NCBI RefSeq assembly: GCF_007279655.1 | Contig: NZ_QKWN01000001.1 | Span: 558,001 to 622,000 of the forward strand | Direction of reading: 5' to 3' | DNA length: 64,000 nucleotides | DNA from: Robertkochia solimangrovi | GTDB taxonomy: Bacteria; Bacteroidota; Bacteroidia; Flavobacteriales; Flavobacteriaceae | Part shown: positions 36,515 through 44,578 of the stretch, piece by piece | How the letters are laid out: each line of letters opens with the position of its first letter | How positions within the stretch are numbered: position 1 is the first letter of the stretch | Translations under genes and position numbers: made by a program | The notes under the pieces: generated by a model | Database searches by the model: none | Told to the model about the DNA's origin: nothing | Seen by the model: only the letters and a program-made list of their open reading frames with translations

Positions 36515-36886
36515 TCCATTAATGACTCTAAGGTACTTAATAAAATAATGATCATGAAGTTAAAATTCTTCATTTTGGTTCTCCTTTCCAATTCCAATTC
36601 ATTACCCCGACCCTAAAGGGTGGGATTGGAGGTTTTGAAAAGGGAAAAAGTCTTTCCCTCGGCTCCCTTTAGGGCTGGGGTCAAGCGAGGGGAAAGGGCG
36701 ATGTGATTTGTATTTTCCAATTCCAATTCATTACCCCGACCCAAAAGGGTGGAATTGGATAATTTTAGAAGGGTGCAATGTTTGCCTCGGCTTCCTTTAG
36801 AGCTTGAGCCAAGTAAGAGAAGCAGGGAAGTAGGAAGACAGAAAAGCAGTAAACGGAGAACAGTCTACTGCTTTTCTGTTCACGGT
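36515..36886. other. Gene-free spacer with two REP-like elements
   Basis: Two diverged copies of an about 110-bp unit start at 36585 and 36714 (offset 129). Each begins TTTCCAATTCCAATTCATT and carries an inverted repeat. Low-complexity CAGTAAAC text follows at 36826-36880. No coding sequence. Confidence 0.75.
36585..36815. repeat. REP-like inverted-repeat element, two tandem copies
   Basis: Copy 1 has arms CCCCGACCCTAAAGGG (36605-36620) and CCCTTTAGGGCTGGGG (36665-36680), complementary at 14 of 16 positions. Copy 2 (from 36714) has the left arm CCCCGACCCAAAAGGG (36734-36749) and a decayed right arm. The 29-base start of each copy is identical. Confidence 0.8.
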
Positions 36887-37612
36887 TTATTTTCTTCTTC
36901 CGAATAAACGGAGTAGGTAGAGGAAGAGGTTGATGAAATCCAGATAAAGTGTAAGGGCTCCTAAAATAGATTCCTTTTTATCTTCATCAGTTCCTTCGTT
37001 ACCAATGATATTCATATTCTTGATCTTCTGGGTGTCATAGGCTATCAATGCTACGAATATCAGTACGCCTGCATAGGTAGTGATCCAGTACAACATTTCA
37101 TTCTGAAAGAAAAAATTGACCACCGACGCGATGATGAGTCCGATCAATCCCATAAAGGCTAAGTTGCCGATAGTGGTAAGGTCTGTTTTGGTGTAATAAC
37201 CGTATATGCTCATGACTCCGAACGTACCGGCTGTGACCGCAAAGGTTGTGGTTAGCGAAGCACTGGTGAAAACTAAGAAAATTACTGAAAGGGTTAAACC
37301 GTTTAGTGCAGCATATCCCATAAACATGATAATAGCGGTATCTGCTGATATCTTGTTGATACGGGCAGCAATGAATCCAACACATAGGATTTCTGCAAAC
37401 AGGAGTGCGTAAAAGACGATTCTGTTTCCAAAGATAAATTCAACTATCTCCGGAGTTATGGAAACACCATAGGCAATGCTCCCGGTGAGTAATAACGCAC
37501 CTGACATCCAGGCATAAACCCGTGACATAAAGTTTGCTTGTTCGATCTTGATCTGTTCCTCGGTAAATTGACGAGAAACTGTTTCTTCCTGCGGTAGTTC
37601 AGGTATTTGCAT
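36887..37612 (-). CDS. Bax inhibitor-1/YccA family membrane protein
   Basis: 241 residues, seven hydrophobic helices after a short cytosolic N-terminus. Family markers: QANFMSRVYAWMSGALLLTG, IFMGYAALNGLTLSVIF and the C-terminal LIAYDTQKIKNM, then LGALTLYLDFINLFLYLLR. The conserved Asp pair that gates Ca2+ leak in BI-1 proteins is in YDTQ and YLDF. Bacterial relatives interact with the FtsH protease system. It is a single gene 16 bases after the 156-residue exported protein gene. Confidence 0.92.
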   Translation of the reverse strand: MQIPELPQEETVSRQFTEEQIKIEQANFMSRVYAWMSGALLLTGSIAYGVSITPEIVEFIFGNRIVFYALLFAEILCVGFIAARINKISADTAIIMFMGYAALNGLTLSVIFLVFTSASLTTTFAVTAGTFGVMSIYGYYTKTDLTTIGNLAFMGLIGLIIASVVNFFFQNEMLYWITTYAGVLIFVALIAYDTQKIKNMNIIGNEGTDEDKKESILGALTLYLDFINLFLYLLRLFGRRK

Positions 37613-37628
37613 AGTATAGTGGTAAAAA

Positions 37629-38099
37629 TTAGGATTTACGGTTTTTCAGGATTTTTTTGATAGATCGTGAAGGGTTGATGTTATTCTTTGGATCGGCACA
37701 GTAATCGACCAGTAATTTTTCAGATCTCTTATAGATTTCTTTACCTGATAGTTCGAGATCCGGATTATCTAAAACAGTCTTGGTCATGGCCGCCATATAC
37801 AAACCGAGCAGTTCATCATTTCCTTTGGTGAGATCCATGGCATCTTTGCTGATATCGAAGGTATAATCCGGAGTGCCCTGCATCCAGTTGATTATAAAAC
37901 TAACGGCTCTGTAGCGATTGGCCTTTTTGTAATCGGCGGGGTTTTTAAAGAGAAAATTGGCACATTCCAGAACGAGGTCGCTATTGTCGTTATAGCTTTC
38001 GGCTGAGTTGAATTTTATGTCCTGAATGATCTCGAAATTTTGTGCTGTCATTCCGGTAAAAAGGAAGCAGCAAAGTAGTATTAATATGTATTTACACAT
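37629..38099 (-). CDS. Exported protein of unknown function
   Basis: 156 residues with a cleavable signal (ILILLCCFLFTGMTAQ). The mature protein is helical (FNSAESYNDNSDLVLECANFLF, then NRYRAVSFIINWMQGTPDY). I recall similar small periplasmic proteins in flavobacteria but know no function. Same strand as BI-1 at a 16-base gap. Confidence 0.65.
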   Translation of the reverse strand: MCKYILILLCCFLFTGMTAQNFEIIQDIKFNSAESYNDNSDLVLECANFLFKNPADYKKANRYRAVSFIINWMQGTPDYTFDISKDAMDLTKGNDELLGLYMAAMTKTVLDNPDLELSGKEIYKRSEKLLVDYCADPKNNINPSRSIKKILKNRKS

Positions 38100-38170
38100 G
38101 ATAAATTAGATTGAACATTGTTATTTTTTAATGTTCGGGGGAGTGGTTAAATGTAGGAAAATATTTTAGT

Positions 38171-39202
38171 TTAACCACACCAGTGAAATAATTTGATGTA
38201 GTGATATTGGCCTTGCTTTAACCCGGCACATTTCTCATGACCCCTTTCGTCTTTTTTCTCTTTCTCCTGGAATGTAGGTAGTCCTATTTCAGCCCTGCGA
38301 CGGTTGATAGCTTCGAACTGCGTGGAATCTTTCGAGTACATCCATTGATTGTAGAATTTCTCTTCACCAGTCTTATGGGATCCATATTGTGCCTGGAAGT
38401 CCATAATAGAGGCGTAATGTTCAGGTACAAGGTTTCCTTTTTTAACTTCTTTGTTTAACAGGGCATTGTATCGTTCCGTTTTTGGCCGGGAATAATAATG
38501 CAACAGAACAAGCTTAGCGGTATTATTTACGAATGCCCATCGGAAAGCATCATTGGGAACATATCCAACCGGATCAGATCCTAATTTGCGTTCTCCCGGA
38601 TATCCGTATTGTTCTATTAGAGGCATGAGTTGTTCTTCTACGAGATGGCTTACAATACTGTCATAGATCTGCTCATATTCTTTTTCTCGTTCCGGGTGTT
38701 TTTTCGGCATGGTTTCTAAATAATATACCTTCCATTTTTGATCTTTAATAGCAATTTTACCTATAGTGTCATATAAGAATTTATCGATCTGTGCAGCATA
38801 GGCATCTTTGTTTTCCAGATAGGTCTGTTCGAGATATTCATAAAGGTGCTCTTCTTGTATAAATGAATTCAACAGCGAATCCTTTTCCAGGTATTCAGGT
38901 TTTAATCCGGATCGGAAGGCGATTCCTGAAAGATCTTTGAAATGCAAAGGGTCTTTTAACATGGCGGAAACCTGAAGGGAGGTATAACAATGATTGGTGA
39001 GTGGCCTTTTGGTGAGTTTAAAGGCTTCGTCATAATAATGCTGTGCCTCTCCGATCTTTTCGTTTAGTATACTGCTTTCGGCTTTATTGATGATCCGGGT
39101 ATATTCTATATAATCGGGCGCTGCAGTAATCGTGATTTCAGGTTGCGGTTCTGTGATATTTATGATCCTGAAAAGGTAAATAATTAGATAAAAGTATATC
39201 AT
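38171..39202 (-). CDS. DUF6624-like protein with N-terminal anchor
   Basis: 343 residues. A hydrophobic N-terminus (IYFYLIIYLFRIINI) acts as signal or anchor. The middle region is TPR-like and helical (KAESSILNEKIGEAQHYYDEAF). Residues about 190-290 (LIEQYGYPGERKLG, then AFRWAFVNNTAKLVLLHYYS) match the DUF6624 idea, a family of unknown biochemistry. The C-terminus (HWCG) is odd and may extend beyond the family end. Confidence 0.6.
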   Translation of the reverse strand: MIYFYLIIYLFRIINITEPQPEITITAAPDYIEYTRIINKAESSILNEKIGEAQHYYDEAFKLTKRPLTNHCYTSLQVSAMLKDPLHFKDLSGIAFRSGLKPEYLEKDSLLNSFIQEEHLYEYLEQTYLENKDAYAAQIDKFLYDTIGKIAIKDQKWKVYYLETMPKKHPEREKEYEQIYDSIVSHLVEEQLMPLIEQYGYPGERKLGSDPVGYVPNDAFRWAFVNNTAKLVLLHYYSRPKTERYNALLNKEVKKGNLVPEHYASIMDFQAQYGSHKTGEEKFYNQWMYSKDSTQFEAINRRRAEIGLPTFQEKEKKDERGHEKCAGLKQGQYHYIKLFHWCG

Positions 39203-39244
39203 GCTTTCCGTGTTTTTGGTTTTGTTGTTATGGGATTCAGGGCT

Positions 39245-39970
39245 TTATAGATCTTCCAGTTTGAACCGCACCAGTATTTTATATTCCATTTTGATTTTTC
39301 CGAATTCAATCAAAGGCTGTGACGCCCGACTTCCATAAATGGCAGCATTACCTCTTATGGTAATGGCATTCGAGATACCCATCATATTTCCCTCATACAC
39401 ATTGGTATCACCATTCTCCCGGATGAAGATCGCCTTTCCGGTCTTTTGTCCGATTGCGGAAGTAAGCTTTTCCGCTTTATTCTTAGCGGCTTTTATCGCT
39501 TCGATCTTCACTTCTTCACGGAATTTTTCAATTTCGGAATGGGAGATTCTTGAAACGGTACAATTAGAGATGTTATTTTCAGACAACGCCTTGATGATCT
39601 CCCCGGCGGTTGCTGCGTCCTTAACCTCTATTTCATATTCTTTTTGTGTGAATACGTCCGATTTTCCGATCCAATAGTTCTTGAAGTTACTATTGATGTC
39701 CTTGATACTGAGCGCTTCGTCAACATCTATTTCCAGATTTTGCAGCACATTGACCAAATAACGTTCTGATTCCTGAAGCGATTGTTTTCCTTTACGCTCT
39801 TCTTCGTCTATAATGACTTTGAGAAAGATCTCATCAGGAATGATCTCCATCTCTGAAGTTCCGGTGACCTCGATATAATTCTCATCGATAAAGTTCTTTT
39901 CCTGGAAAGGTTTTGCAAGCATAAAGCTAACCTGTAAGATCAGCGCAAGGGTGATTATTGTTTTTTTCAT
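39245..39970 (-). CDS. SIMPL domain (DUF541) exported protein
   Basis: 241 residues. Signal peptide (LALILQVSFMLA), then the SIMPL signature VTGTSEMEIIPDEIFLKVII and the long helix ALSENNISNCTVSRISHSEI, followed by KIEAIKAAKNKAEKLTSAIGQKTG. SIMPL proteins are periplasmic, form rings, and are linked to oxidative-stress tolerance in some bacteria. It is upstream of the DUF6624-like gene on the same strand. Confidence 0.85.
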   Translation of the reverse strand: MKKTIITLALILQVSFMLAKPFQEKNFIDENYIEVTGTSEMEIIPDEIFLKVIIDEEERKGKQSLQESERYLVNVLQNLEIDVDEALSIKDINSNFKNYWIGKSDVFTQKEYEIEVKDAATAGEIIKALSENNISNCTVSRISHSEIEKFREEVKIEAIKAAKNKAEKLTSAIGQKTGKAIFIRENGDTNVYEGNMMGISNAITIRGNAAIYGSRASQPLIEFGKIKMEYKILVRFKLEDL

Positions 39971-40102
39971 AAAATGTAGGAATAGTCTTGATTTCCTCTA
40001 ATTTAGAAAATAACTTTGAAATGCATGTATCCCTTCGATCACAGCATAAACATCACCTAATATTTCCTTACTTTGTACTGCTAATATTTAATCGATATTC
40101 CA

Positions 40103-41452
40103 TTGAATCGTCTTCTTTATAAACTAAGCCTTGGATTTGTATTGACCGGTTTGCTATTAATATCCTGCCAGCGATCCGCCCCTTTATATTCCAAATACCA
40201 TATTCCAGACATTTCAGTTTCTGACAGTTTGCGAATCTATGCAATGAATGGTGACTTGATCAGGGTGCTTCCGGTTAATTCAGAGGCCATCTTTGAAGAC
40301 AGTATTCCTGAATTTATTACAATACATGCTTTTAATGGCGGTCCTGGATATTTTGCGTTAAACGTTCCCGGGGTGGATAAAAAAATCGGGATCGGGAAGG
40401 ATTCTTTAGTACATACCGAAAACATTGCCGACTCTTTGCTCAATGCTTTGGATAATGGAACCTTAAAATTTCTGAATCAACACTATGGTACTTTAAGAGG
40501 TTTTAAGTCGGCGGACTCACTTAAGCGCTTCATGGATGAATTCATAGAGGAACGCGATCAGGATCTTGAAACGTATTCAGGAAGGATCTCAGCTGATGAA
40601 TTTAAAATGCTAAGCTATTATAATCATTATCGTATATACACTTTTATGATACTGCATATGGGGATGGCGGTCAGGAATTTGGATCCGTCAGATCCCTATT
40701 TCGACATGATTCGTGATATCCCTGAATATGGTCCCGGGATACGTTCGCTACCGGTGCTTACACTTATAGCTTATAAGATCAGGTATGTACGTCAGTTTGG
40801 AAAGATCGTAGATGTGGGTTCTTTTCTTGATTATGTGGGGAGGCTTGGAAAGGATCGATCGGAAAACGATTTTATGAAGGCCATCGCCATTGAGGAGATC
40901 GTTAAGCATCCGGAGGTATGGCCTGAGGAAAATGTGATGCTGACTTCGGGAGTATTTCATGGAATCATGCGAACGGAAGTAGATAACCCGTATTACAATA
41001 CTATGCTGGATGCCTATTTTCGTTTTAAGAAATTAGAGGCAGGGGCTGTTGCAAGAAATTTTAAAGGGGTTGATCGCCATGGTGATACCATTCAATTAAA
41101 GGATCTTAAAGGCAAAATTCTGTTGATCGATCTCTGGGCTACCTGGTGTGCTCCTTGTCTCCGGGAAAGACCGAATGTTTTGGAACTTGCCAATACTTAC
41201 AAAGATGATCCCGATGTCGCTGTGATAACGATCTCTCTTGACGCTAAAAAGGAGAATTGGGAGAATTTCTTAGAAAACAATTCGGTCAATCCTGATTATG
41301 AGATCCTGATTGAGAACGGAATGGATCTTGATTTTGGTGAAAATTATTCGGTTAGTACTATTCCCAGGTATATGGTCATCGATAAAGAAGGAAAAATCCT
41401 GGAAGGGTATCTCGATACTCCGGAAGATTTTCAAAGGCTTTTGGAAAATTAG
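40103..41452 (+). CDS. TlpA-family thiol-disulfide protein, lipoprotein
   Basis: 449 residues from a TTG. Lipobox signal VLTGLLLISC (Cys22). Residues about 25-310 are a helical region of unknown role (many Asp/Glu, DFLDYVGRLGKDRSEND); residues about 310-449 are the redoxin domain with the active-site CxxC in ATWCAPC (LIDLWATWCAPCLRERP). It should act in the periplasm or on the outer-membrane face as a thiol oxidoreductase. A second TlpA and a DsbD-alpha domain lie 1-2 kb downstream. Confidence 0.88.
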   Translation: MNRLLYKLSLGFVLTGLLLISCQRSAPLYSKYHIPDISVSDSLRIYAMNGDLIRVLPVNSEAIFEDSIPEFITIHAFNGGPGYFALNVPGVDKKIGIGKDSLVHTENIADSLLNALDNGTLKFLNQHYGTLRGFKSADSLKRFMDEFIEERDQDLETYSGRISADEFKMLSYYNHYRIYTFMILHMGMAVRNLDPSDPYFDMIRDIPEYGPGIRSLPVLTLIAYKIRYVRQFGKIVDVGSFLDYVGRLGKDRSENDFMKAIAIEEIVKHPEVWPEENVMLTSGVFHGIMRTEVDNPYYNTMLDAYFRFKKLEAGAVARNFKGVDRHGDTIQLKDLKGKILLIDLWATWCAPCLRERPNVLELANTYKDDPDVAVITISLDAKKENWENFLENNSVNPDYEILIENGMDLDFGENYSVSTIPRYMVIDKEGKILEGYLDTPEDFQRLLEN

Positions 41453-41461
41453 CGTTCCTGA

Positions 41462-42286
41462 TCATTTTATCAGGGCTATAATTCGCAAGGGGCCGCCACT
41501 GCCTCCTTTGATCTTCATCGGTAGCGCAAATACCTCAAAATTCGTGTCGGGAATATCTTCAAGCCTGGTTAGGTTTTCAAAGACTGGAATATTGGCGCCC
41601 AGCAGGATCACGTGGGTTTTGAAATATTCAGATTGCCCGTAGTCAATACTCGGTGTATCGATGCCCACTGCTTTAACATTTCGATTTTGAATAAGCCAGA
41701 TTGCCGCTTCCGGAGACAATCCGGGAAAATGCAAATCTTTGACAGCGTCAGGTCCTTTCGCAGCGGTGCCGAGATATTTTTTAGGGTCAGGATAATATTT
41801 TGAATGTCCGGTTTGTAAGAGTACGATACTATGCTGTGGAATTTGAATCCCGTTTTTAACCTCCCAGGATCTGAGGTCATCCTCACTGATCAAATAATCT
41901 GGATCATCCGCCGCCGCTGCAGTAACGTCGATCTTTATGGCCGGCCCGATCAGATGATCAAGTGGGATCTCATCGGTGGATTGTCCCGATTCAGAAAAAT
42001 GAATGGGAGCATCAAGATGCGTACCCCCATGTTCCGCAGCACTGAAATTGTTGGCAGCATAATAATACCCCTTTTCGGTCATTCCCTTGAAAACAGAGTC
42101 CAGGTGAAACTCTTCTGCGGTCACCCAGTACACGGTTTCAGATGAGAATGAATGCGAAAGGTCGACATATTTTGCTGAGGTAGAGGCCTCGGGTCCAACC
42201 GTATTAGAACCCTGGTGTGTTTTTGAATTTTGATTGCAAGCTGTAAGGAACAGCCAGCACAAAAGAGGGAGGACTACTTTCATCAT
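41462..42286 (-). CDS. Cyclase/kynurenine-formamidase-like hydrolase, lipoprotein
   Basis: 274 residues. Lipobox signal (LCWLFLTAC, Cys17), then the cyclase-family pattern VDLSHSFSSETVYW, the metal-binding HGGTHLDAPIHF and the C-terminal GIDTPSIDYG. The HxxxHLDxP motif holds the metal ligands, as in arylformamidase and related amide hydrolases. An exported lipoprotein form is unusual for a kynurenine enzyme, so the substrate is open. Convergent with the first TlpA gene at a 9-base gap. Confidence 0.85.
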   Translation of the reverse strand: MMKVVLPLLCWLFLTACNQNSKTHQGSNTVGPEASTSAKYVDLSHSFSSETVYWVTAEEFHLDSVFKGMTEKGYYYAANNFSAAEHGGTHLDAPIHFSESGQSTDEIPLDHLIGPAIKIDVTAAAADDPDYLISEDDLRSWEVKNGIQIPQHSIVLLQTGHSKYYPDPKKYLGTAAKGPDAVKDLHFPGLSPEAAIWLIQNRNVKAVGIDTPSIDYGQSEYFKTHVILLGANIPVFENLTRLEDIPDTNFEVFALPMKIKGGSGGPLRIIALIK

Positions 42287-42473
42287 TTAGGCTATCGAAT
42301 TTAACATCTGACTTTACAGTAATTTATTGAATTTTAATTTGATGTCAAATTAAATCAGTTCATACGAATATAAAATCGGATGATGGGTATCGTTTGTTAA
42401 TTTAGAGATTTAAATAGCATAAGTCGCTGACATACAGTATCTTTAGAGATTAGTCTAACTAATTAAGTTTCTG

Positions 42474-43028
42474 ATGAAAAGCGTAGTTTTAGGCATCTTC
42501 CTGCTCTTGATGGGAAGTTGGGATCTGGCTGCTCAGAATAGGGTTGCGGCAGATATGTCGGTTAAAGCCCCGGATTTTACGCTTTCCGATCTTAAAGGAA
42601 ACCAAGTAAGTCTGTCTGATTATGCAGGCAAGTACCTAGTGATCCATATCGCTACTACCTGGTGTCCCTTTTGTAATGCGGAGGCACCTTATCTGGAGGG
42701 ATTATTTCAAAAATATAGGGATCGGAATGTTGAGGCGCTCATCATTGATGTAAAGGAACCGAAAGCGTTGGTTGTGGAAAGATTGCAGCAACGTTTCAAT
42801 TTCAGTTTTCCTTTATTACTGGATGAGGATGGAAGTGTTGCAGCGAGTTTTGCACCTGATAACGTTTTACCCGATCTGGCCAGAGATGAAGTGATGCTGG
42901 CTTCCAATCTACTTATTGATCCTGAGGGCAGGATTCAGTATATGTCATTGCTCGATTCTAAAAACTTTGATGCAAAACTTGTTGATCTGCAGGAAAAACT
43001 TGAATTGTTGTTGAATGATGATGAATAA
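42474..43028 (+). CDS. TlpA-like periplasmic thiol-disulfide protein
   Basis: 184 residues. Signal peptide (LGIFLLLMGSWDLAAQ), AhpC/TSA-type thioredoxin fold, active site TTWCPFCNAE. The VKAPDFTLSDLKGNQVSLSDYAGKYLV pattern is the TlpA/ResA N-terminus. It overlaps the DsbD-alpha-like gene by 14 bases, so the two are one operon and probably pass electrons between each other. Confidence 0.92.
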   Translation: MKSVVLGIFLLLMGSWDLAAQNRVAADMSVKAPDFTLSDLKGNQVSLSDYAGKYLVIHIATTWCPFCNAEAPYLEGLFQKYRDRNVEALIIDVKEPKALVVERLQQRFNFSFPLLLDEDGSVAASFAPDNVLPDLARDEVMLASNLLIDPEGRIQYMSLLDSKNFDAKLVDLQEKLELLLNDDE

Positions 43029-43458
43029 ATGGTTAATTATTTTTTTTCTGCTGATCTCGTTTCAGCAAACACTACAGCCTGTTTCCTTTTCTTCGGCGGA
43101 ATCAGAGTCCAATGGTGATGGAGTCCTTGTATATTTACGATTTTCTATTGCTCCGGGCTTTCATCTTCAATCCGATCGCCCTCCGAATCCTGGCCTTATT
43201 CCTACGTCTGTAGAACTCGATCTTCCTGAGGGTATCTATATTCAGAGAATCGATTTTCCGGATGCAGAAGAATTTTTACTTGCCGGTACCTCCGAGCCTT
43301 TATATGTATTTTCCAATGAACTGGAAGTGGTGATCCGACTTGTGAGTTCAGGTTCAGTTGATTATCCGGAAACAGTTCATGGCAAACTGAATTTTCAGCC
43401 TTGCGATGACATGAAATGCTATTATCCCCGAGAACTATTTTTTGAATCCGGGATCTGA
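43015..43458 (+). CDS. Stand-alone DsbD N-terminal (alpha) domain-like protein
   Basis: 147 residues with a signal (IIFFLLISFQQ); three ATGs in a row (43015, 43018, 43021) leave the exact start open. The mature part matches the periplasmic DsbD alpha domain: FHLQSDRPPNPGLIPTSVEL, then a beta sandwich and the redox pair FQPCDDMKC (Cys-x5-Cys). A classic DsbD would continue into a membrane and gamma domain; here only alpha is encoded. Coupled to the TlpA-like gene. Confidence 0.8.
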   Translation: MMMNKWLIIFFLLISFQQTLQPVSFSSAESESNGDGVLVYLRFSIAPGFHLQSDRPPNPGLIPTSVELDLPEGIYIQRIDFPDAEEFLLAGTSEPLYVFSNELEVVIRLVSSGSVDYPETVHGKLNFQPCDDMKCYYPRELFFESGI

Positions 43459-43480
43459 AAATTAACGGTTTGGAATATAA

Positions 43481-44281
43481 TTATATGAGTCCGTCCATGA
43501 GACATTTCACCACAAGTTCTGTCGTATTGGAAGAACCGGTTTTGTTCAACATATTATAACGATGCGTTCGGATAGTATTGTAAGAAAGGTTCAGCTGATT
43601 GGCTATCTCCTCTGCTTTTAATCCTTTAGCTAATAATTTAATGATCTCCTTTTCCCGTTTTGACAGCATTGCGGTAGTATTCTCCTGCTTACGTTCCCTG
43701 CTTAACCGGGGATCGAATTTTCCGGAAGATACGTCTACATTGAGATAGGATGGTTCTCCGGTTAGACTTATAAAAGAAATGGTATTCTTATGTATCGGAT
43801 GTAAATGTCCGATATCACTATTACTGATAAAGGCATGTCGAATAAAACCATCTTCATTAAGAGTCAGACCAGAAGTCGTATGCAACATAAGCCTTAAATT
43901 GTTATTACCGTCAATGATCTGGAAAGTGTAAATGGCTTTATAATGAAGTCGTTGCGATGGTTGCAAAAAATTGCATAGGAAATCCTGCTTTACGGCCTCC
44001 TTGAGTTTGAGTATTTCGAGATCCTCCTCACTGTGTAGTTCCAGAAGTTTCTTTAAGGTGATGTCTTTGGTTGAAACGTTGAAAAGTGAGGTCACGGCAG
44101 GAGAAATGAATTCGATCCGGAGGTCATAGAGATTAACTACATAGAAGTAAGCAGAATTAGGGGTAAAGAGATCTGCCATCTTAGCTAAGAGAGGTTTTTC
44201 GCTAAATGGCAAAAATTCTGCAATACGATCAGAATATCCCGATTTCAGGACATACTCTATGTCGGAAATATGATCCACCAT
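43481..44281 (-). CDS. LuxR-family regulator with PAS-like sensor domain
   Basis: 266 residues. Residues about 35-170 look like a PAS fold (YFYVVNLYDLRIEFISPAVTSLFNV). The C-terminal 60 residues form the LuxR/GerE helix-turn-helix: LSKREKEIIKLLAKGLKAEEIANQLNLSYNTIRTHRYNMLNKTG. The ligand is unknown. It is separated from the minus-strand TonB receptor by about 300 bases. It may regulate that receptor or the thiol genes opposite; neither is shown. Confidence 0.9.
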   Translation of the reverse strand: MVDHISDIEYVLKSGYSDRIAEFLPFSEKPLLAKMADLFTPNSAYFYVVNLYDLRIEFISPAVTSLFNVSTKDITLKKLLELHSEEDLEILKLKEAVKQDFLCNFLQPSQRLHYKAIYTFQIIDGNNNLRLMLHTTSGLTLNEDGFIRHAFISNSDIGHLHPIHKNTISFISLTGEPSYLNVDVSSGKFDPRLSRERKQENTTAMLSKREKEIIKLLAKGLKAEEIANQLNLSYNTIRTHRYNMLNKTGSSNTTELVVKCLMDGLI

Positions 44282-44548
44282 AGTGTTTAGTAAAAGCTTA
44301 GTTAGGTTGACGGTGAAGGTATAAAAAAAGGTGTCAGAAGTGCACCAAGAATATGTTAATTATTTCGAATCCGAGGGAAATTACGCATAAAAGCGTATTG
44401 TTTCTATGGGTTTTCTTGGGCATCTTTGGGATGCTTATTAGAATTCGGGTAAAACCGAATATTTAGGCTATGACTTGGCCGGATTGAACGCCCGGCTTGA
44501 TTATTCTCGTGGGAACCAACCTATTCCTGCTACATTAAATTATTAAAT

Positions 44549-44576
44549 AAAAGGCTGCCCAAACGGGCAGCCTTTT
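44549..44576 (-). terminator. Terminator of the TonB receptor gene
   Basis: Perfect 12-bp stem AAAAGGCTGCCC/GGGCAGCCTTTT with loop AAAC, immediately after the receptor stop on the minus strand, ending in a T-rich tail. Confidence 0.85.
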
Positions 44577-44578
44577 CA

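Noticed and set aside
44440-44546. Open 34-codon stretch (NSGKTEYLGYDLAGLNARLDYS...) between the LuxR and TonB genes
   Set aside because: The composition is protein-like, but there is no start codon and no family resemblance; too short to support even as a relic.
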